Both the position numbers and the translations under genes were made by a program. The notes beneath the pieces were generated by a model that was not told where the DNA came from, ran no database searches, and worked only from the letters and a program-made list of their open reading frames with translations. From Chenopodium formosanum (lineage: Eukaryota; Streptophyta; Magnoliopsida; Caryophyllales; Amaranthaceae), in the NCBI GenBank assembly GCA_024500155.1, contig CM044869.1:32238501-32302500 (forward strand): a DNA stretch of 64,000 nt, read 5' to 3'. Positions 49,124 through 60,596 of this stretch are shown here, piece by piece (within the stretch, counting starts at the first letter, position 1; every line of letters begins with the position of its first letter).

Positions 49124-49910
49124 TTTCTTTTCTTTCTTCACCTCCACCAGTTGGGTCATTTTTTTTTCTTTCCGGCTGCTGGTGGGGCTTGGCTGGCATC
49201 CTTGACTTCGTCAAGGTCTATTGGTTCCTGCCCCTGACCATCTGGGGCCACTGTATCTTTGACAGCCGAGAGATAGCACTCCCGGGCCGTCTTCTGATCC
49301 CCATTCAAGGAACCAACAGAGCCATCATCCTTTTCATACTTGATCAGCATGAGCGAAGGGATGATTACAGCCTTGGCTTCGTTGAGGGTGGGCCGTCCTA
49401 AAATAATGTTATAGGCGGTTAATTCCTCAACGATCAAGAATTTGACGACTAGGTGTCGTCCTTCTCCTTTTTCTCCCAGCCGGATGGGTAAGTCAATTCG
49501 GCCGGCTGGGTACACCATTCCACCCCCAAAACCAACCAGGGGTGGGACACCGGGTGCATGCTGCTGGGCTTGTACTTAAGCTTTTGCAAGCACTTGTAAC
49601 TGATGATGTCTGAGGAGCTACCAGTGTCTATAAGTATTCGTCCAACCAGCTGGTTGGCGACTTTGCATTCAATGACAACCGGATCGTAATGCGGGCGGCG
49701 AACCCTGCCCCTGTCCTTCTCAGTAATCAGGACATCAGGGAAGGTGCTGCTAGCAGACGCCTGCTCCTCATCAACAGCCGAGTCCATCTGCCTCAGATGG
49801 CTCTTGGTGCCCCGAATAGTAGGGCCTCCACAGGAGAATCCACCTGCTATAGTGTAGACCGGATCTTTATCAGTGTCCGTACTACTAGTAGGCTGGACGG
49901 CCTTTGACGC
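49124..49910 (-). pseudogene. Element B aspartic protease and lysine-rich linker, frameshifted
   Basis: Continues in the gag frame after a TAG at 49911-49913. The active-site block RILIDTGSSSDIISY lies near 49625. The frame shifts around 49500 (SGWEKKEKDD versus GEKGEGRHLVV), and the flap-side AYNIILGRPTLNEAK follows in the second frame. A further one-base loss in an A-run near 49155 moves the tail (EPIDLDEVKDASQAPP) out of frame with the downstream TAG. The protease would cut Gag-Pol; this copy cannot make it whole. Confidence 0.8.
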
Positions 49911-51773
49911 CTATCTTGGACTCTTCCCCTTGGACTTGGAGATGTAAGATTTCAACATCCCCTGGTCCGCCAGACGATCCAACGCCCTTTGAAGACAAAA
50001 GCAGTCGTTGGTATCGTGGCCAACTTCCTCATGGAATTGGCAAAATTTATTCTTGTTCCGCTTCTGGAGGGAACTCTTCATAGGATTCGGCTTCTCAAGG
50101 GATAGCCTATCCTTGATTTCCATGAAAATGGAGTTGCAATCCTTGTTAAACTCGTACTTGGGGACGTACGGTTTAAACTCTTTCTTTTTCTTCCGGGACG
50201 GTTGATCTAAATCATCCACCGCCCAGACTTCCTTTCTTTTCTTGTTCTCTTCCTTCTTTTTGGCCGGCTGGCTAGGCCGGCTGTCTTTTGGTTTGTCGGA
50301 CTTCTTAGGGTCCGACTGATTTCCAGACGAGCAGAGATCGGTCACTTGTATAAAGCTTTCGGCCTCCCTCAATGCCGCCTGTAGGGTGAATGCCCCTTTC
50401 CTGACCAGGTCGAACTTAAATGTCGACCCGTCTTTCAGACCCTTAAAGAAGTCTGTGAAAGCTACATCGTTAGACAACCCCTGGATTTGAATCCGGGTCA
50501 GGTTGAACCGCCTGACGTATGAGCGAAGGCCCTCCTTCTCACCCTGCTTAATGGTGCTCACGTCAAGACTTGTTTTCTTTGCAGGGATGTTCATTGAGAA
50601 GTTGGAAGCGAACAAGAAGGCTAGCTTCTTGAAGCTATCAATGGATCCGGCTGGCAGATTGCCAAACCATTGCTGGGCAATGCCCTTCAATGTGGCCGGG
50701 AAGCAACGGCACCAGGTGGCATCATCCAACCCCTGTAAATACATGAGGTTAGTGTACGCCATGAGGTGGTCTTCTGGGTTGGCGGTACCGTCATAGGTAC
50801 CAACCAACACATTCTTAACCTTGGCAGGTTGAATCGCCTCGGTTATCTCCCTGGTGAACATAGAAGGCTGTTCACCAAGTCTAAGCAGACGGAGCTGCCA
50901 GTCCAGAGGCTGGACATATGCCGCCTGACCTCCAAAAGGGGCCGGCTGCATGAATTGAAGGTCATACTGACCATATGGCGCCTGAGGCCCAGGTGGGGCG
51001 CGTCCAATCAGTTGGGGACCAAGCTGAGCGGACTTGCCACCAGTTCCACTCTCATGTAAGGACAATGAGTTCCTTACAGAGGTTTCCTTGAAGCTATCTG
51101 GAAAGCTCGAGGTTGAGGCTGACTCAAGCAGCTGTTGATGTCTTCTTCGCTCGATGATGTGCCGAGCGTCATGAGATGATTTTTTGCTGGTTTCCGGCTG
51201 ATCATGCCGGATGTTCCTCAAAGGCCCAGTGGGAAGGAGGATCTTAGTCCAGTTAAGTCGTGCGGCTGCCTTCTCCTTTGGATGGGGAGTCGGCTGCCTA
51301 TCCTTGTCTGGCTTCTTCTTTGCAGAAGAGGGAGTCTTCTTGGCCGGGTGGCTCTTGCTAGAACCAACCTTGCCTTTGCTGATCATTTCTTTGATTTCAC
51401 CCTTGAGGGAGTTCATGAACTTCAGGAGTTCCTCCCGAGTGACTGGGGTGTCCCCCCTGCTCTTGGGGGCTTTCCCTTCTGATTTTCCAGGGGGCCTTTT
51501 GCTTGGACCCGCCTGGTCAAAGTTCCTTTCCAGCTGGTCTCTGGAACGTCTGTATATTGAGACAAAGGAGCCGTCTTTGGCTATGTATGTCTCCACTTCA
51601 TCATTATCATCATCCTCATCCTCAGTGACAACCTCTGGTTGAGGGCGACTGATTGGAGGAGGAATACCAGAGCTTTCCGGTTGAGGAACCGGTTGCGGAT
51701 TTTCTTGGCCCACCGGTTGGATAACCGGTGGCAGGTTGGTAGGATCAGAATGTGGTACAGACTCTTAAACCAT
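49911..51773 (-). pseudogene. Element B gag with a stop at codon 3
   Basis: ATG at 51771-51773 is followed by GTT and TAA; element D has CAA at that codon. The remainder is open for about 600 residues: an acidic/Pro-rich N-terminus, a Lys-rich linker (HPAKKTPSSAKKKPDKD), the retrotransposon gag capsid-like region near residues 300-450 (VGTYDGTANPEDHLMAYTN, WCRCFPATLKGIAQQWFGN) and the CQFHEEVGHDTNDC zinc knuckle near residue 560. It ends in a TAG that element A lacks. Expression would need an internal start. Confidence 0.85.
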
Positions 51774-51785
51774 CTTGAGGTACTC

Positions 51786-51803
51786 TCCCCACAGACGGCG
51801 CCA
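51786..51803 (-). other. Primer-binding site of element B
   Basis: Minus strand TGGCGCCGTCTGTGGGGA, two bases after the 5' LTR. TGGCGCCG matches the 3' end of plant Asp-tRNA; the second half departs from it. Confidence 0.75.
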
Positions 51804-51805
51804 AA

Positions 51806-52346
51806 TGTTTTGGGTGTTTTTAGTCCCTCGGGAGAGTTACAGCTCGAATATTGGTCTGGCGCGGCCTGTACCTGCAAAACAACGAAAACTCCTGTTGGGT
51901 GGAGTTCCGCCTCCGACGGTCAAGTTAGAACGTGTAGGAGAGTAAAAGGTGCGGAAATAAAGGTGAGATCTTTACAGATCCCGAGATCAGGTGCTTTCTC
52001 TGTTGTGAGAGAAATGCAGGTGATGTAATGAATGATTGAATCAACTTGTTGTAGTTGTTGTGAATTGTGATTCATGTCCCCAAAATGAGGAATCTCTCCC
52101 TATTTATAGGGTCATGGGAAAATGTGCCCTTATTCTAGGTCATGTGACCTGGATTTGGTGGGCTATGACAAGTCATGGGGAATTGGGCCTGAAAGCCACC
52201 ATTCCTTGATGTGACAGTGGAGTCCACGTGTCAGTTTTCGGTTGGTCTTGTTTTGACCAATGCTGGGAGGACAAGTGTCCTAATGCTGGGCGGACACGTG
52301 TCGTATTCTCAGGCCGCCACGTGGCAGGGTAATTTTACCCAAAACA
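51806..52346 (-). repeat. 5' LTR of element B
   Basis: 541 bp, differing from the 3' LTR at about five sites by eye (for example GAATATTGGTCTGG against GAAGATTGGTCCGG). TATAAATA on the minus strand (52101-52108) and the same G-boxes would drive the Gag-Pol transcript. Confidence 0.93.
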
Positions 52347-52432
52347 AATATGAGTAGTGAATTAGTGATATTAGATTTTGTAAGCTCCATAAGGGCAACA
52401 ATTTATATAAATGAAATTTCTAATTAATTGTC

Positions 52433-52433
<1 letters not shown>

Positions 52434-52473
<40 letters not shown>

Positions 52474-52492
52474 TACTACTACTACTATTATT
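52434..52492. repeat. Microsatellite (ATT)n(ACT)n
   Basis: About fifteen ATT/TTA triplets run into five ACT triplets just left of the inner CACTA right subterminal zone. Confidence 0.95.
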
Positions 52493-52772
52493 GGTATTAG
52501 GTATATGCACCACGACATTAGGTATAGGAAACCGTGACATTAGGTATTATAGCTAATGCCACGGGAATAATATTACCCGTTGCATCAGGTATTGATCTAA
52601 CGCAACGGATCATTGATGCCGTGATAATAAGTGTCATATATCGTTGCATTAGACCTATTGCAACGCCAGCAGATGCCATGGTACATGGCCATGGCATTAG
52701 GCCTATTGCAATGGAATTTGATGCCTAATGCAACGGATTTAGGGGTTGCAATAGATAAAAAATGTAGTAGCG

Positions 52773-53549
52773 AAAATATCCTAGTTGATGTGGGTTTCTA
52801 GGTTAGCCTATATAAGAGGGTTTAGGCTTACTAGAAAATTAATGATGGTTGAACTGATGATTTATTGAGGAGGAAAATCATCAAGAGGGTTATTATCTTA
52901 TTTTGTAGGAACTTAATAAAACAATATTTTTGTTAAGGGGAGGAAATCTAAATTTCCTCATAAACACTTGTTTATTTTATTATTGTGTTTTGCTATTTAT
53001 TTTACATTGTGTTGAGGGTGAGTTCCCAAATCGTTCCATTGCATAGATCCGTTATAACAGAGGGAGGTACACCGTGGTAGGAGGAGGTGGAAGCGCCGCG
53101 ATTGGAGGTGGAAGCACCGTGGTCAGAGGTGGAAGCTGTCTCGGTATTTGAAGAAACCCTAAATAAACCAAAACCAATTCGTGAAAAATGAACAAATCAA
53201 CAGATCTTGAATGAACAGAGAATTAAAAGCAGCAAGTTATAGAGGAAGAGATCGTGAAAATAGTAGGATTCAAGAACTCAAAATCGGAGCCCTAAGAGAT
53301 CAGAAGATGAGAAGATAAATAAGAATGGAGGAGGAGAGAGAAGCTGAGGAAAGGTTGGGTGAAAATAACAAGAAGTACGTGTACTTTGGAAAAAGAAAAT
53401 AGTAAAATATAATAAAAAATTGGATGATTTTAATAGCGGGCAGGTAAAGTTAGTTACAATTATACCGGTCAATTTTAATTTGACCTAACATTTGTAGCGG
53501 GCAATAAAAAAGGCAAGTTACAAATATAAATACTAATTTTTAATTAATT
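52773..53549. other. Continuation of the LTR-like fragment and outer CACTA interior
   Basis: 52773-53050 completes the LTR-like sequence begun at 34598. 53060-53120 has three GAGGTGGAAGC(A/G)CCG-type short repeats. 53200-53345 resembles 33290-33430 in the same orientation (TTGAATGAACAGAGAATTA against TTGAATGAATAGAGAGTCA; both end in GGAGGAGAGAGA). No gene. Confidence 0.4.
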
Positions 53550-54076
53550 ATTATTAGCAATGGACATTTTGACACCAGCTGCAAATAACATTATATTTGC
53601 ACCTGATATTAAATAGGCCTGCCGCTAATATTAATTTCTCTTTTATAACATTATTTATTAGCAGTGTTCTCATCTAAGCCAGTTGCTAATGACATAATAT
53701 TTGTAACTGACATTATTTTAGCCAGTTGCAATTAGTGTATTAGTAACTGGCGTACTTAGCGCTAGTTGCTACTAGGGTTCTGCTAATAGCAATTTTTCCA
53801 CTAGTGAGCATAGCCCTCGGAATTCAGAAATTCAGACACATAACAATCAAAACTTGTAAAAACAAATAAGCATAGCCCTAGGATTTCTAGAGTACAACAG
53901 CGAAAGAAGTGAAAGAGCCCAATTTGCATGTAAAAGTGAACTAACCTCAAAGAATTCACCAACGGTGACACTTTAGCTATGTTTAACACACCATAATTGT
54001 GCTTGATGACCTTTTTGCTCTTTCACATTATTTCTGATTTTTCCATATCTTGGAACTTCAGAAGCAATCAAGTTAG

Positions 54077-55442
54077 CTTGATCATCCCAAGTTCTAGTCT
54101 CAATATCTCAAATCTTTCTATGTTCAAGGGCTTTGTTAGAATATCTGCAATTTGATTTTTAGTTAGAAAAAATTATAACTTAATATTCCCTTGCTCCACT
54201 TTGTCTTTTAGAAAATGATGCCTAAAGTGGATGTGCTTGACCTTTGAATGTTGAACTAGATCTTTAGAAACACATATAGCACTAGTATTGTCACAGTAAA
54301 TAGGAACACATTCAAATAAAATTCTAAGATCTCTAACCTGTTGCTTTATCCATAACATTTGAGAACAACATGCTGCTGCAGCTAAATATTCAGCTTCAGC
54401 TATAGAAAATGGAACTGTGTTTTGCTTCTTGGAACCCAAAGAAACTAAACATGGTCCTAAAAATTGTGTCATACCTGAAGTACTTTTTTGATTAACCAAA
54501 TCACCTGCATAGTCAGCGTCAGTAAAGCCATTTAAATCAAATGAGTCACTTCTATAATAGAAGAGACCCAAGTCATCAATTCCTTTCATGTTACGAAGGA
54601 TTCTCTTTACTGCTTTCAAGTGTGATTCCATTAAGTTTGCTTGGAACCTGGCACATAAACCTATAATAAAAGATATGTCAGGTCTACTAGCTGTTAAGTA
54701 AAGTAGAGAGCCAATCATACCTCGATACATAGTTTAATCTATGAAAGTTTCAGATGGATCTTCATCCAGTCTTGTGGCAGTGCCCATGGGAGTTTTATTG
54801 GTTTTTGCATTATTGAGCTTTTATTTCTTAATCAGTTCCTTTATGAACTTCTATTGATGGATCATGATACCTTCTTCAGTTTGCTTGATTTGCACACCAA
54901 GAAAGAAATTTAATTCTCCCATCATGCTCATTTCAAATTCTCCTCCCACAAGGTCAGCAAAGTACTTACACAAAGATTCATTAGCTGTACCAAATAATTT
55001 ATCATCAACATAAATCTGTACAACTAAGATATCAGTTCCAAAAACAAGGTTTTATCAATTTTGCCATGTTTAAAACCATTTTTCAAAAGGAACTTAGATA
55101 ACATTTCATACCATACTCTAGGAGCTTGCTTGAGTCCATAAAGGGCTTTGTGAAGCTTATAAACATGGTTTGGGAACTCTGGATTTTCAAACCCAGGAGG
55201 TTGTTCTACATAGACGTCTTCTTTAAGTAATCCATTAGAAATGCACATTTTACGTCCATTTGGTACAACCTAAATTCCATATAAGTAGCAAAAGCAATAA
55301 GTAAGCAAATAGCCTCTAACCTGGCTACTGGTGTAAATGTTTCTTCATAGTCGATTCCTTCCTATTAATTGAAACCTTGTACTACCAATCTTGCTTTGTT
55401 CCTGACAATAATACCATGCTCATCTAGTCTGTTCCTGAACAC
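54077..55442 (-). pseudogene. Ty1/copia pol relic (RT and RNase H)
   Basis: Minus strand: HGIIVRNKARLVVQGF and DYEETFTPVARLEAI open the RT. KEDVYVEQPPGFENPEFPN and KLHKALYGLKQAPRVWYE follow. MYRGMIGSLLYLTASRPDIS and the RNase H region with FTDADYAGD, AEAEYLAAAACCSQ and CDNTSAICVSKDLVQHSKVK come next, ending in ADILTKPL...LRLELGM. Several stops and frameshifts separate these blocks. Gag, protease and integrase are missing because element C lies at the 5' side. 53807-54076 is its non-coding 3' flank. Confidence 0.85.
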
Positions 55443-55446
55443 CCAT

Positions 55447-55943
55447 TATTTCGGGTGATTTTGTGATTTCCCCTGGGACACTGATCGCATTCTTCCGAAT
55501 ATTCCGGTGACGGAATATTTGCCTCCGACAGTTAAGTTAGTAACCTGAAATCGGAAAAGCTAGAGAGAGAAAGTAGAGAGAAGTTGGAGCAGTTTTAATG
55601 CTTTATTGAATGTTATGTCTTAATCCACACCTCCCATCATAAATGATTGAGGTATTTATAGGGGTGGGGATTTGAGCTTTTTAGGGTTAGTACCCTAGAA
55701 TGATGTTTTCTGATTAGCGGCGCAATCAGGTATGGACACGTGTCCTTGGGAAGCGTCGTTTTGGGGCTTTCTCGGGATTTTTGCCTCCTGATGCAAGGAG
55801 GCCCCTTTTTCCTTTTATTCAGGTGCTCTTAATAGGGTTTGCATACGTGGTTTCTTCCTATAGTGACACATGTCGCCCTTTGATTGGGCCACGTGTCACT
55901 AGGGGATTGGTCCACGTTTTGGGGCAATTTTTTATCCCAAACA
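55447..55943 (-). repeat. 3' LTR of element C
   Basis: 497 bp, minus strand TGTTTGGGATAAAAAATTGC to CACCCGAAATA (the final CA has decayed). A TATAAATA box on the minus strand lies at 55653-55660. CACGTG G-boxes are at 55737-55742 and 55890-55895. The right edge fits the LTR-TTTG junction style of element B. Confidence 0.7.
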
Positions 55944-56411
55944 TTTGCCCCTCAGAGGGGGTGGCTCGTACTCTATGGGCCGCCTCCTCTGATTTTCTTA
56001 CTCGTTTGGACATGTCCGAGTACTTGTAGAATACTAAGCATTGCTTTAGTATGCGGACAGTACCGTCCGTCTTAACGGGGGATATTTCCCTTGGGCCGGA
56101 CACTTGGTCCTCTTCGCTTGTAATACCTCTATTTGGAAACTTCTGCGTCGTGAGGTTAGTGGGACGTAGCAGGCCGACTATCTTTTTAGGGAGGACACCT
56201 GTTGCCTGGGATTTCGGGACAACAGTTTGGATTCTGCAGACCTGGCCGTCTATTTTGACGCGTCGTCAGCTTGTTCGTCTTCCCTTCCGTTTAATGTGAT
56301 GGAAGGGGTTTTTTTAACCATTTGAGTTCTAGGTTAACTTTTTCAAAAAGTAACCGTTTGAATTTTTAAGCAAGAAAGACGAATTTACCGTTTTGCCCCC
56401 ATAAATTTGCC

Positions 56412-56419
56412 TATAAATA
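56412..56419 (+). promoter_or_regulatory. TATA box of the antisense gene in element C
   Basis: TATAAATA on the plus strand, 470 bp inside the LTR and about 190 bp upstream of the leader-intron donor (GAAG-GTACCCGCCTG). Confidence 0.5.
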
Positions 56420-56839
56420 TAGGATGTTTAACTTCATTTTGTTTCTTTGGAACTTTAAGAATTCTATAGAGAAGTCAGAGCTTTTAGAGAGAGAAAATGA
56501 TTTCTTCCGTGAACCTTCAAGAGCTTCACCGTACGTTTGAGTTTTCCAGTCAGAGTCGTTGAATTTTCCGGTCAACCTTCGAGACTTTCTAAATTTTTCT
56601 ACTCAGACGAAGGTACCCGCCTGTCCCTCTTTCTTCCTCTTTTACTTTATTTTGTATTTCTTTTTGTTTTTAAATCTAGCTCAATACTCGGCTTCGTCCG
56701 TTTCTCTTCATGAGGCCGGTCGTTTACTGGGGACTGAGGAGTCTAGAATGGACGGGGACGAGTCATCTCCCTCATGGAGTGGGTCCATTTCTAGTGTGTA
56801 CTGACTCACATCCACCACTTCTCTGTCCCTGCAGTCGCA

Positions 56840-59800
56840 AATGGCTCGGACCCTATGATCCGAATAACACGGACGGGGAGACTACCACCACCACAAACAC
56901 CAACACGAACACTGCCACATTTAGTGGCAGCAAATGCTCGGTGGTCGAAGTGACCGCCTCATTCAAAGAGCGTCAAAGGCAAGACGTCTCTTCAAGCAGG
57001 GAAGCGTCCGAGCAAACTCTAGGCCTTCGCTTTTCCCAATTTTCCAACTCGGTCAAAGATCCGGCCAATTGCAGTCTTTGAAAGACCCTCCTTCTTCTTC
57101 TCAGACGGACGTTGGAGCGTCCGCTCGAATTTCTGAACAACCCCTTCCACAAACTACCAAGTCGGCCAGACCTAGAACTGGGATAGTAATCGCTGAACCG
57201 GCCGAATTGCCATCTCGCTACGCTCCTCATCCTTGAAATTAGGCGGAGACCAGGAGGAAGGATAAGGGCAAAGGACCCTTAGTTCCGGGGGGAGTTTTTA
57301 TCTCCGAGGGTGGCTAGGGCTCTGAAACTAGGAGCTCAGCCGTAGCTGCTGAATTAGACACTGTGTTATCCTCAGAATTTGGGGCTGTCCCCCACCCTGA
57401 TGAAGGGGAGGCAGAGAATCAAGAGGCCGAGGAGGCAGATGAGGAGGCCAATGCAAACAATTTTAAAGATCCGTACGCCTGTCCAGTTGGGGACACGGCC
57501 CTAGGCTTCCTCAATGATGGGCTGGAGGAGTTCAGGAGCTTCCTCAATGATGGGCTCGAGGAGTTCAGGAGCTTCCTTATGCCGGGAGAAGGATACTAGC
57601 TCAAGGCTCCAAAGCGCTCTCATTCAGTGGCCGCCTAGGAGGATGAACGGCCACGCAGGCACTCCTTTAGTGTGTACCGCACTGCCCTTGAATTGGGACT
57701 TCGTTTCCATCTTCATCCGTTCGTCTAGGAGCTCCTAGACGAGTACAACATTGCCCTCTTCCAGCTAATGCCGAACAGCTGGTTGAACATCTTCGGGTAC
57801 TTGGTGATGTGCATCAAGCAGGGCTTTAAGTCGGACGTCCCAGTATTTTACAAGCTGCATTCCATGGTCCGCTTGGACAAAGTGACAGACGGCAGGTTCA
57901 TATTATGCACCACTAAGGACTATCTGGTGGTGATGGGCCGAGTGTCCAAGTGGCGTGACTGGGAAAACCATTTCTACCTCATTAAGACAAAGGACATGGA
58001 GTTTAACCTGCAGATGAATAGGTTCAATGCTGCTCCCATTCAACTTGGCCGAGGGCAAAACCGTCCGTGCAAGCCACCCGTCTATCCGGACTACGAGTAC
58101 CAACTTTACTACTTTGGAGTCAAGAGGGTGACTAGGGGCGGCAAGTCAGTGGTCGTTCTTAAAAACTGGATTTCCTTGTCCAGCTGGCTCAGGGACCCGA
58201 TATTTATGTCGGCATGCGGCCTGTACCGAAACATTCCCCAAGGTGGAGACTCATACCTTAGCCACTTACGAGTAAATTATGTCAAAATTTTTCTAACTCT
58301 TCTTCCTTTTTCTTGCACAAACAAAGCTCTAGCCATGCTGGATCAGGAGCAGAAGGGGGAGGTAGACATGTCCGAGCTTGACTTGACTCAGTACAAGGCC
58401 CGCCAGCAACTATACAAGTAGACCAAAGAGGTACTGGCCGTCTACTTGCTTTTCATAAATTTTTCTCTCTTTTCTTTTCTTTTTTTTTTGGCCAAGCTGG
58501 TATGTTGGAAGAGGAGTCCTTCTGGATTTAGCACGGACATCTCTATTTTAGCCCTTCGTCCGGCTTGGGACTCTGGAAAGGGCTTCCTTTACACCCATGC
58601 TCCAACGCTCCATCTTGGCTTTTCTTAACTTCATATTATTTTCTTTCAGTTGGCCACTCCCACCCCAAGGTCGAAGAGGAAGCAGCCGGTCTCTGCTTCT
58701 TAAGAAGAGAAGGCATCCAAATCCTACAAGAGCACTACTTCTAAGGGGACGCCTCCCGTTCAGGCGGCCAAGATGAAATCGCGGCTGCTCCAAAGCAGTC
58801 CGAAGGAGAACCGCCCCAGCTGTCACCTAGTGGGGGATCTAATTCCGTGGATCTGACTGTTGAGTCAATCAACGAAAAGTACGTCCGAACGGATGACGAG
58901 GGTAAGTCGACCCCGGCAAAACCGACCGGCCAAATCTCGACTCCGCATGTCGAGTTAGTTAAAAATTTTGATTGGCAGACGACTGCCTCTCAGTCAGCCG
59001 AGGATCACCTCAGTCGCTAGAACGGAAAGGGGGCCAAACCTATTCCTCCTCCTGCTTTCAACCTTCCCACCCCACCATCTTTCTCGGACGGTAAGGTTCT
59101 TGTGATGGTCTTTAACTTGTGTTTTTTGTGAACTCATTTTGTTCATTCTGACCTTTTCCTTGGCCATGTGTGCAGATATTGCCAAGGAGATGAATATGAA
59201 ACCACCCGGCCAGTCGCTTACGGGCGCGAACCGGAAGACTATGAAAGAGGCCATCAGGTCGTCCCTCAGGAGCAGCGGGATAAATACCGCGGAATAAACA
59301 AGGGCTTGCTTGGCCCCATGGTAAACTGTACTGCTAAGGTAGTCTAATCCTCCATTTTGGTGTCCGCCTTTGTTTTTTACTTGGAATATTTTTCTCTTTT
59401 CATGCTTGCTAACTTTTACTCATCCGAATGTACCTCTTCCTTCATCTCTGTGCCTTCCAAGAGTGGAAGGACAAGGAAAACGAAAAAATCAAGAAACCCT
59501 GGGCACAAATCAGGAAGGTAGAGGACGGGAACACTGGCAACGTTGCCCTCCTGAAGCTTCATTATGAGACGGCCCTCAACGCTTTGTGTGACAAGGCAGC
59601 TCGGCAAACGGAGGACATCGTCAAAATAGGGAAGGCCCTTAAGAGGGAGGTGCTAGCGAGGCGGCCTCTTCGTCCCAGACGACCCTCAAGTAGAGCGGAA
59701 CGAGGCGGTCTTGAATGCCTTTTAGTGGAAGGAGGGCTTCGAAGCCTCCGAGAAATTGAAGGCCGAATTATCTTCGTCCCAGACGACCCTCAAGTCCGCC

Positions 59801-60313
59801 CAAGACGAGGCTGCCTGCCTTAAGCTCCAAGTAGACGAGCTGAACAAGTCCGTGGCTGACTTGAATGAGAAGCTGAAGGCCCCTCAGTCGCCTACTACAC
59901 TGGAGATCGTCCAGATTGAGCATAAGGCTGAGGAGAGACTCAAGAGTCATTTCTTCGAGGCCTTCCAGCTGATGAGCAAAGAAGGGACGGCTGCCTACCT
60001 TCAGGAGCGCTTTAATAAGCGCTTGGAGTACGTCTGCCTCAAGGAGGAAGCCAAGAAGGCCGGTCAACCTCCTCTAGTACTTGAAGTTACTTCGTCCGAC
60101 TCTCAAGACAAGGAAAACGATGATGATGATGATGAGGAGGAGGGCGAGATTGATCCAACTGAGGAGGGGGAGGCAGCCAAAGGGGAGCCAGTGGATGCTT
60201 CAGCCAAGCCTTCCAATGAAGAAGAGGCAGCCAAGGGGGAGCCCTCTGATGCTGCGGCCGAGAAGGTGTTGTCCTTAGAGGAGCCTGCTAAAGATGATAA
60301 GCCAGCTGAGTAA
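56840..60313 (+). pseudogene. Antisense accessory gene of element C, broken homologue of 40326-43024
   Basis: Leader intron from GAAG-GTACCCGCC (near 56611) to CCTGCAG before the ATGGCTCGGACC start at 56845. The N-terminal part is disrupted. GLEEFRSFLND is duplicated as an exact-period 33-nt repeat (57507-57572) where B has a single GLDEFR. The central domain (ALELGLRFHLHPFV, LMPNSWLNIFGYLVMCIK, VMGRVSKWRDWENHFY) is well kept at 57690-58240. The C-terminal coiled coil (59756 on: LKLQVDELNKSVADLNEKLK) and acidic tail (DDDDDEEEGEIDP, twice AAKGEP) end at TAA 60313. Several stops and frameshifts lie between. Intergenic element sequence with a T-rich tract (60365-60412) follows. Confidence 0.75.
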
Positions 60314-60596
60314 AGAGCTCGGGTCCTCTAGCAGCGAATTTTTAAAGCTTTTAGTACTTAGATTTTTTCTTTTTTTTCTTTTTTTTATTTTTTTATTTTT
60401 TATTTTTTTTTTGCTTTCATTTCACTTCATCAAACAATTTCACATCTGACCGCCTGTTTGAGCGGTCTTGTATAAATCTGATTTGCACCGCCTTGTTTTG
60501 AGCGGCTTGGTTTTAGTTAATTCAACTTTTAATTCTCTATACTTAGCATTTTGCTTTTATATATGCATGTACAAGTACTGGGGGTATGCCCCTTTG

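Larger units (their letters stand above)
39292..52346 (-). mobile_element. Tat/Retand-type Ty3/gypsy retrotransposon B, complete ends, recent, defective
   Basis: 13,055 bp with two 541-bp LTRs and a perfect 5-bp target duplication AATAT (39287-39291, 52347-52351). On the minus strand: LTR, Asp-tRNA-like primer site, gag, protease, RT, RNase H, archaeal-type RNase H, integrase. On the opposite strand, converging, is a spliced extra gene (40326-43024). I count about five differences between the LTRs, so insertion was recent. Defects: a stop at codon 3 of gag, a stop between gag and protease, a frameshift in protease and another after it, a solo LTR in integrase, and a stop in the integrase C-terminal domain. 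It needs help from another copy to move. Confidence 0.93.
34740..52772. mobile_element. Inner CACTA-like element
   Basis: Left terminus CACTACTACATTTTCAATC and right terminus AAAATGTAGTAGCG (one change from the perfect inverse). Subterminal zones carry repeated TGCAACGGC/GCCGTTGC words (34760-34920 and 52510-52750). Flanks are TAA and AAA, an imperfect 3-bp duplication. Without element B and the solo LTR it is about 3.2 kb and encodes no transposase, so it is non-autonomous. Confidence 0.72.
28682..53806. mobile_element. Outer CACTA-like element with nested insertions
   Basis: Left terminus CACTAGTGGAAAAAAGCTAT and right terminus, inverted CACTAGTGGAAAAATTGCTA, are CACTA-type inverted repeats. 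Both subterminal zones (28682-29075 and about 53550-53806) are packed with AGCAACTGGC/GCCAGTTGCT words in both orientations. No TNP2-like transposase is visible. After subtracting the inner CACTA and the solo LTR, about 5.4 kb remains. The expected 3-bp target duplication is not seen (TGT left, AGC right), so the ends could belong to a rearranged element or to two related ones. Confidence 0.7.

Noticed and set aside
49143..49165. A-run after the protease of element B as a programmed frameshift site
   Set aside because: Element A has no A-run there and needs no shift; a one-base loss in a homopolymer explains it.
49911..49913. UAG between gag and protease of element B as a second recoding site
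   Set aside because: Element A has sense codons there and the following bases (GCG) do not fit a readthrough context; it looks like a private nonsense change.
55781..56299. Plus-strand frames next to the element C LTR
   Set aside because: They overlap LTR and leader sequence and show no domain or homology to element B's coding parts.
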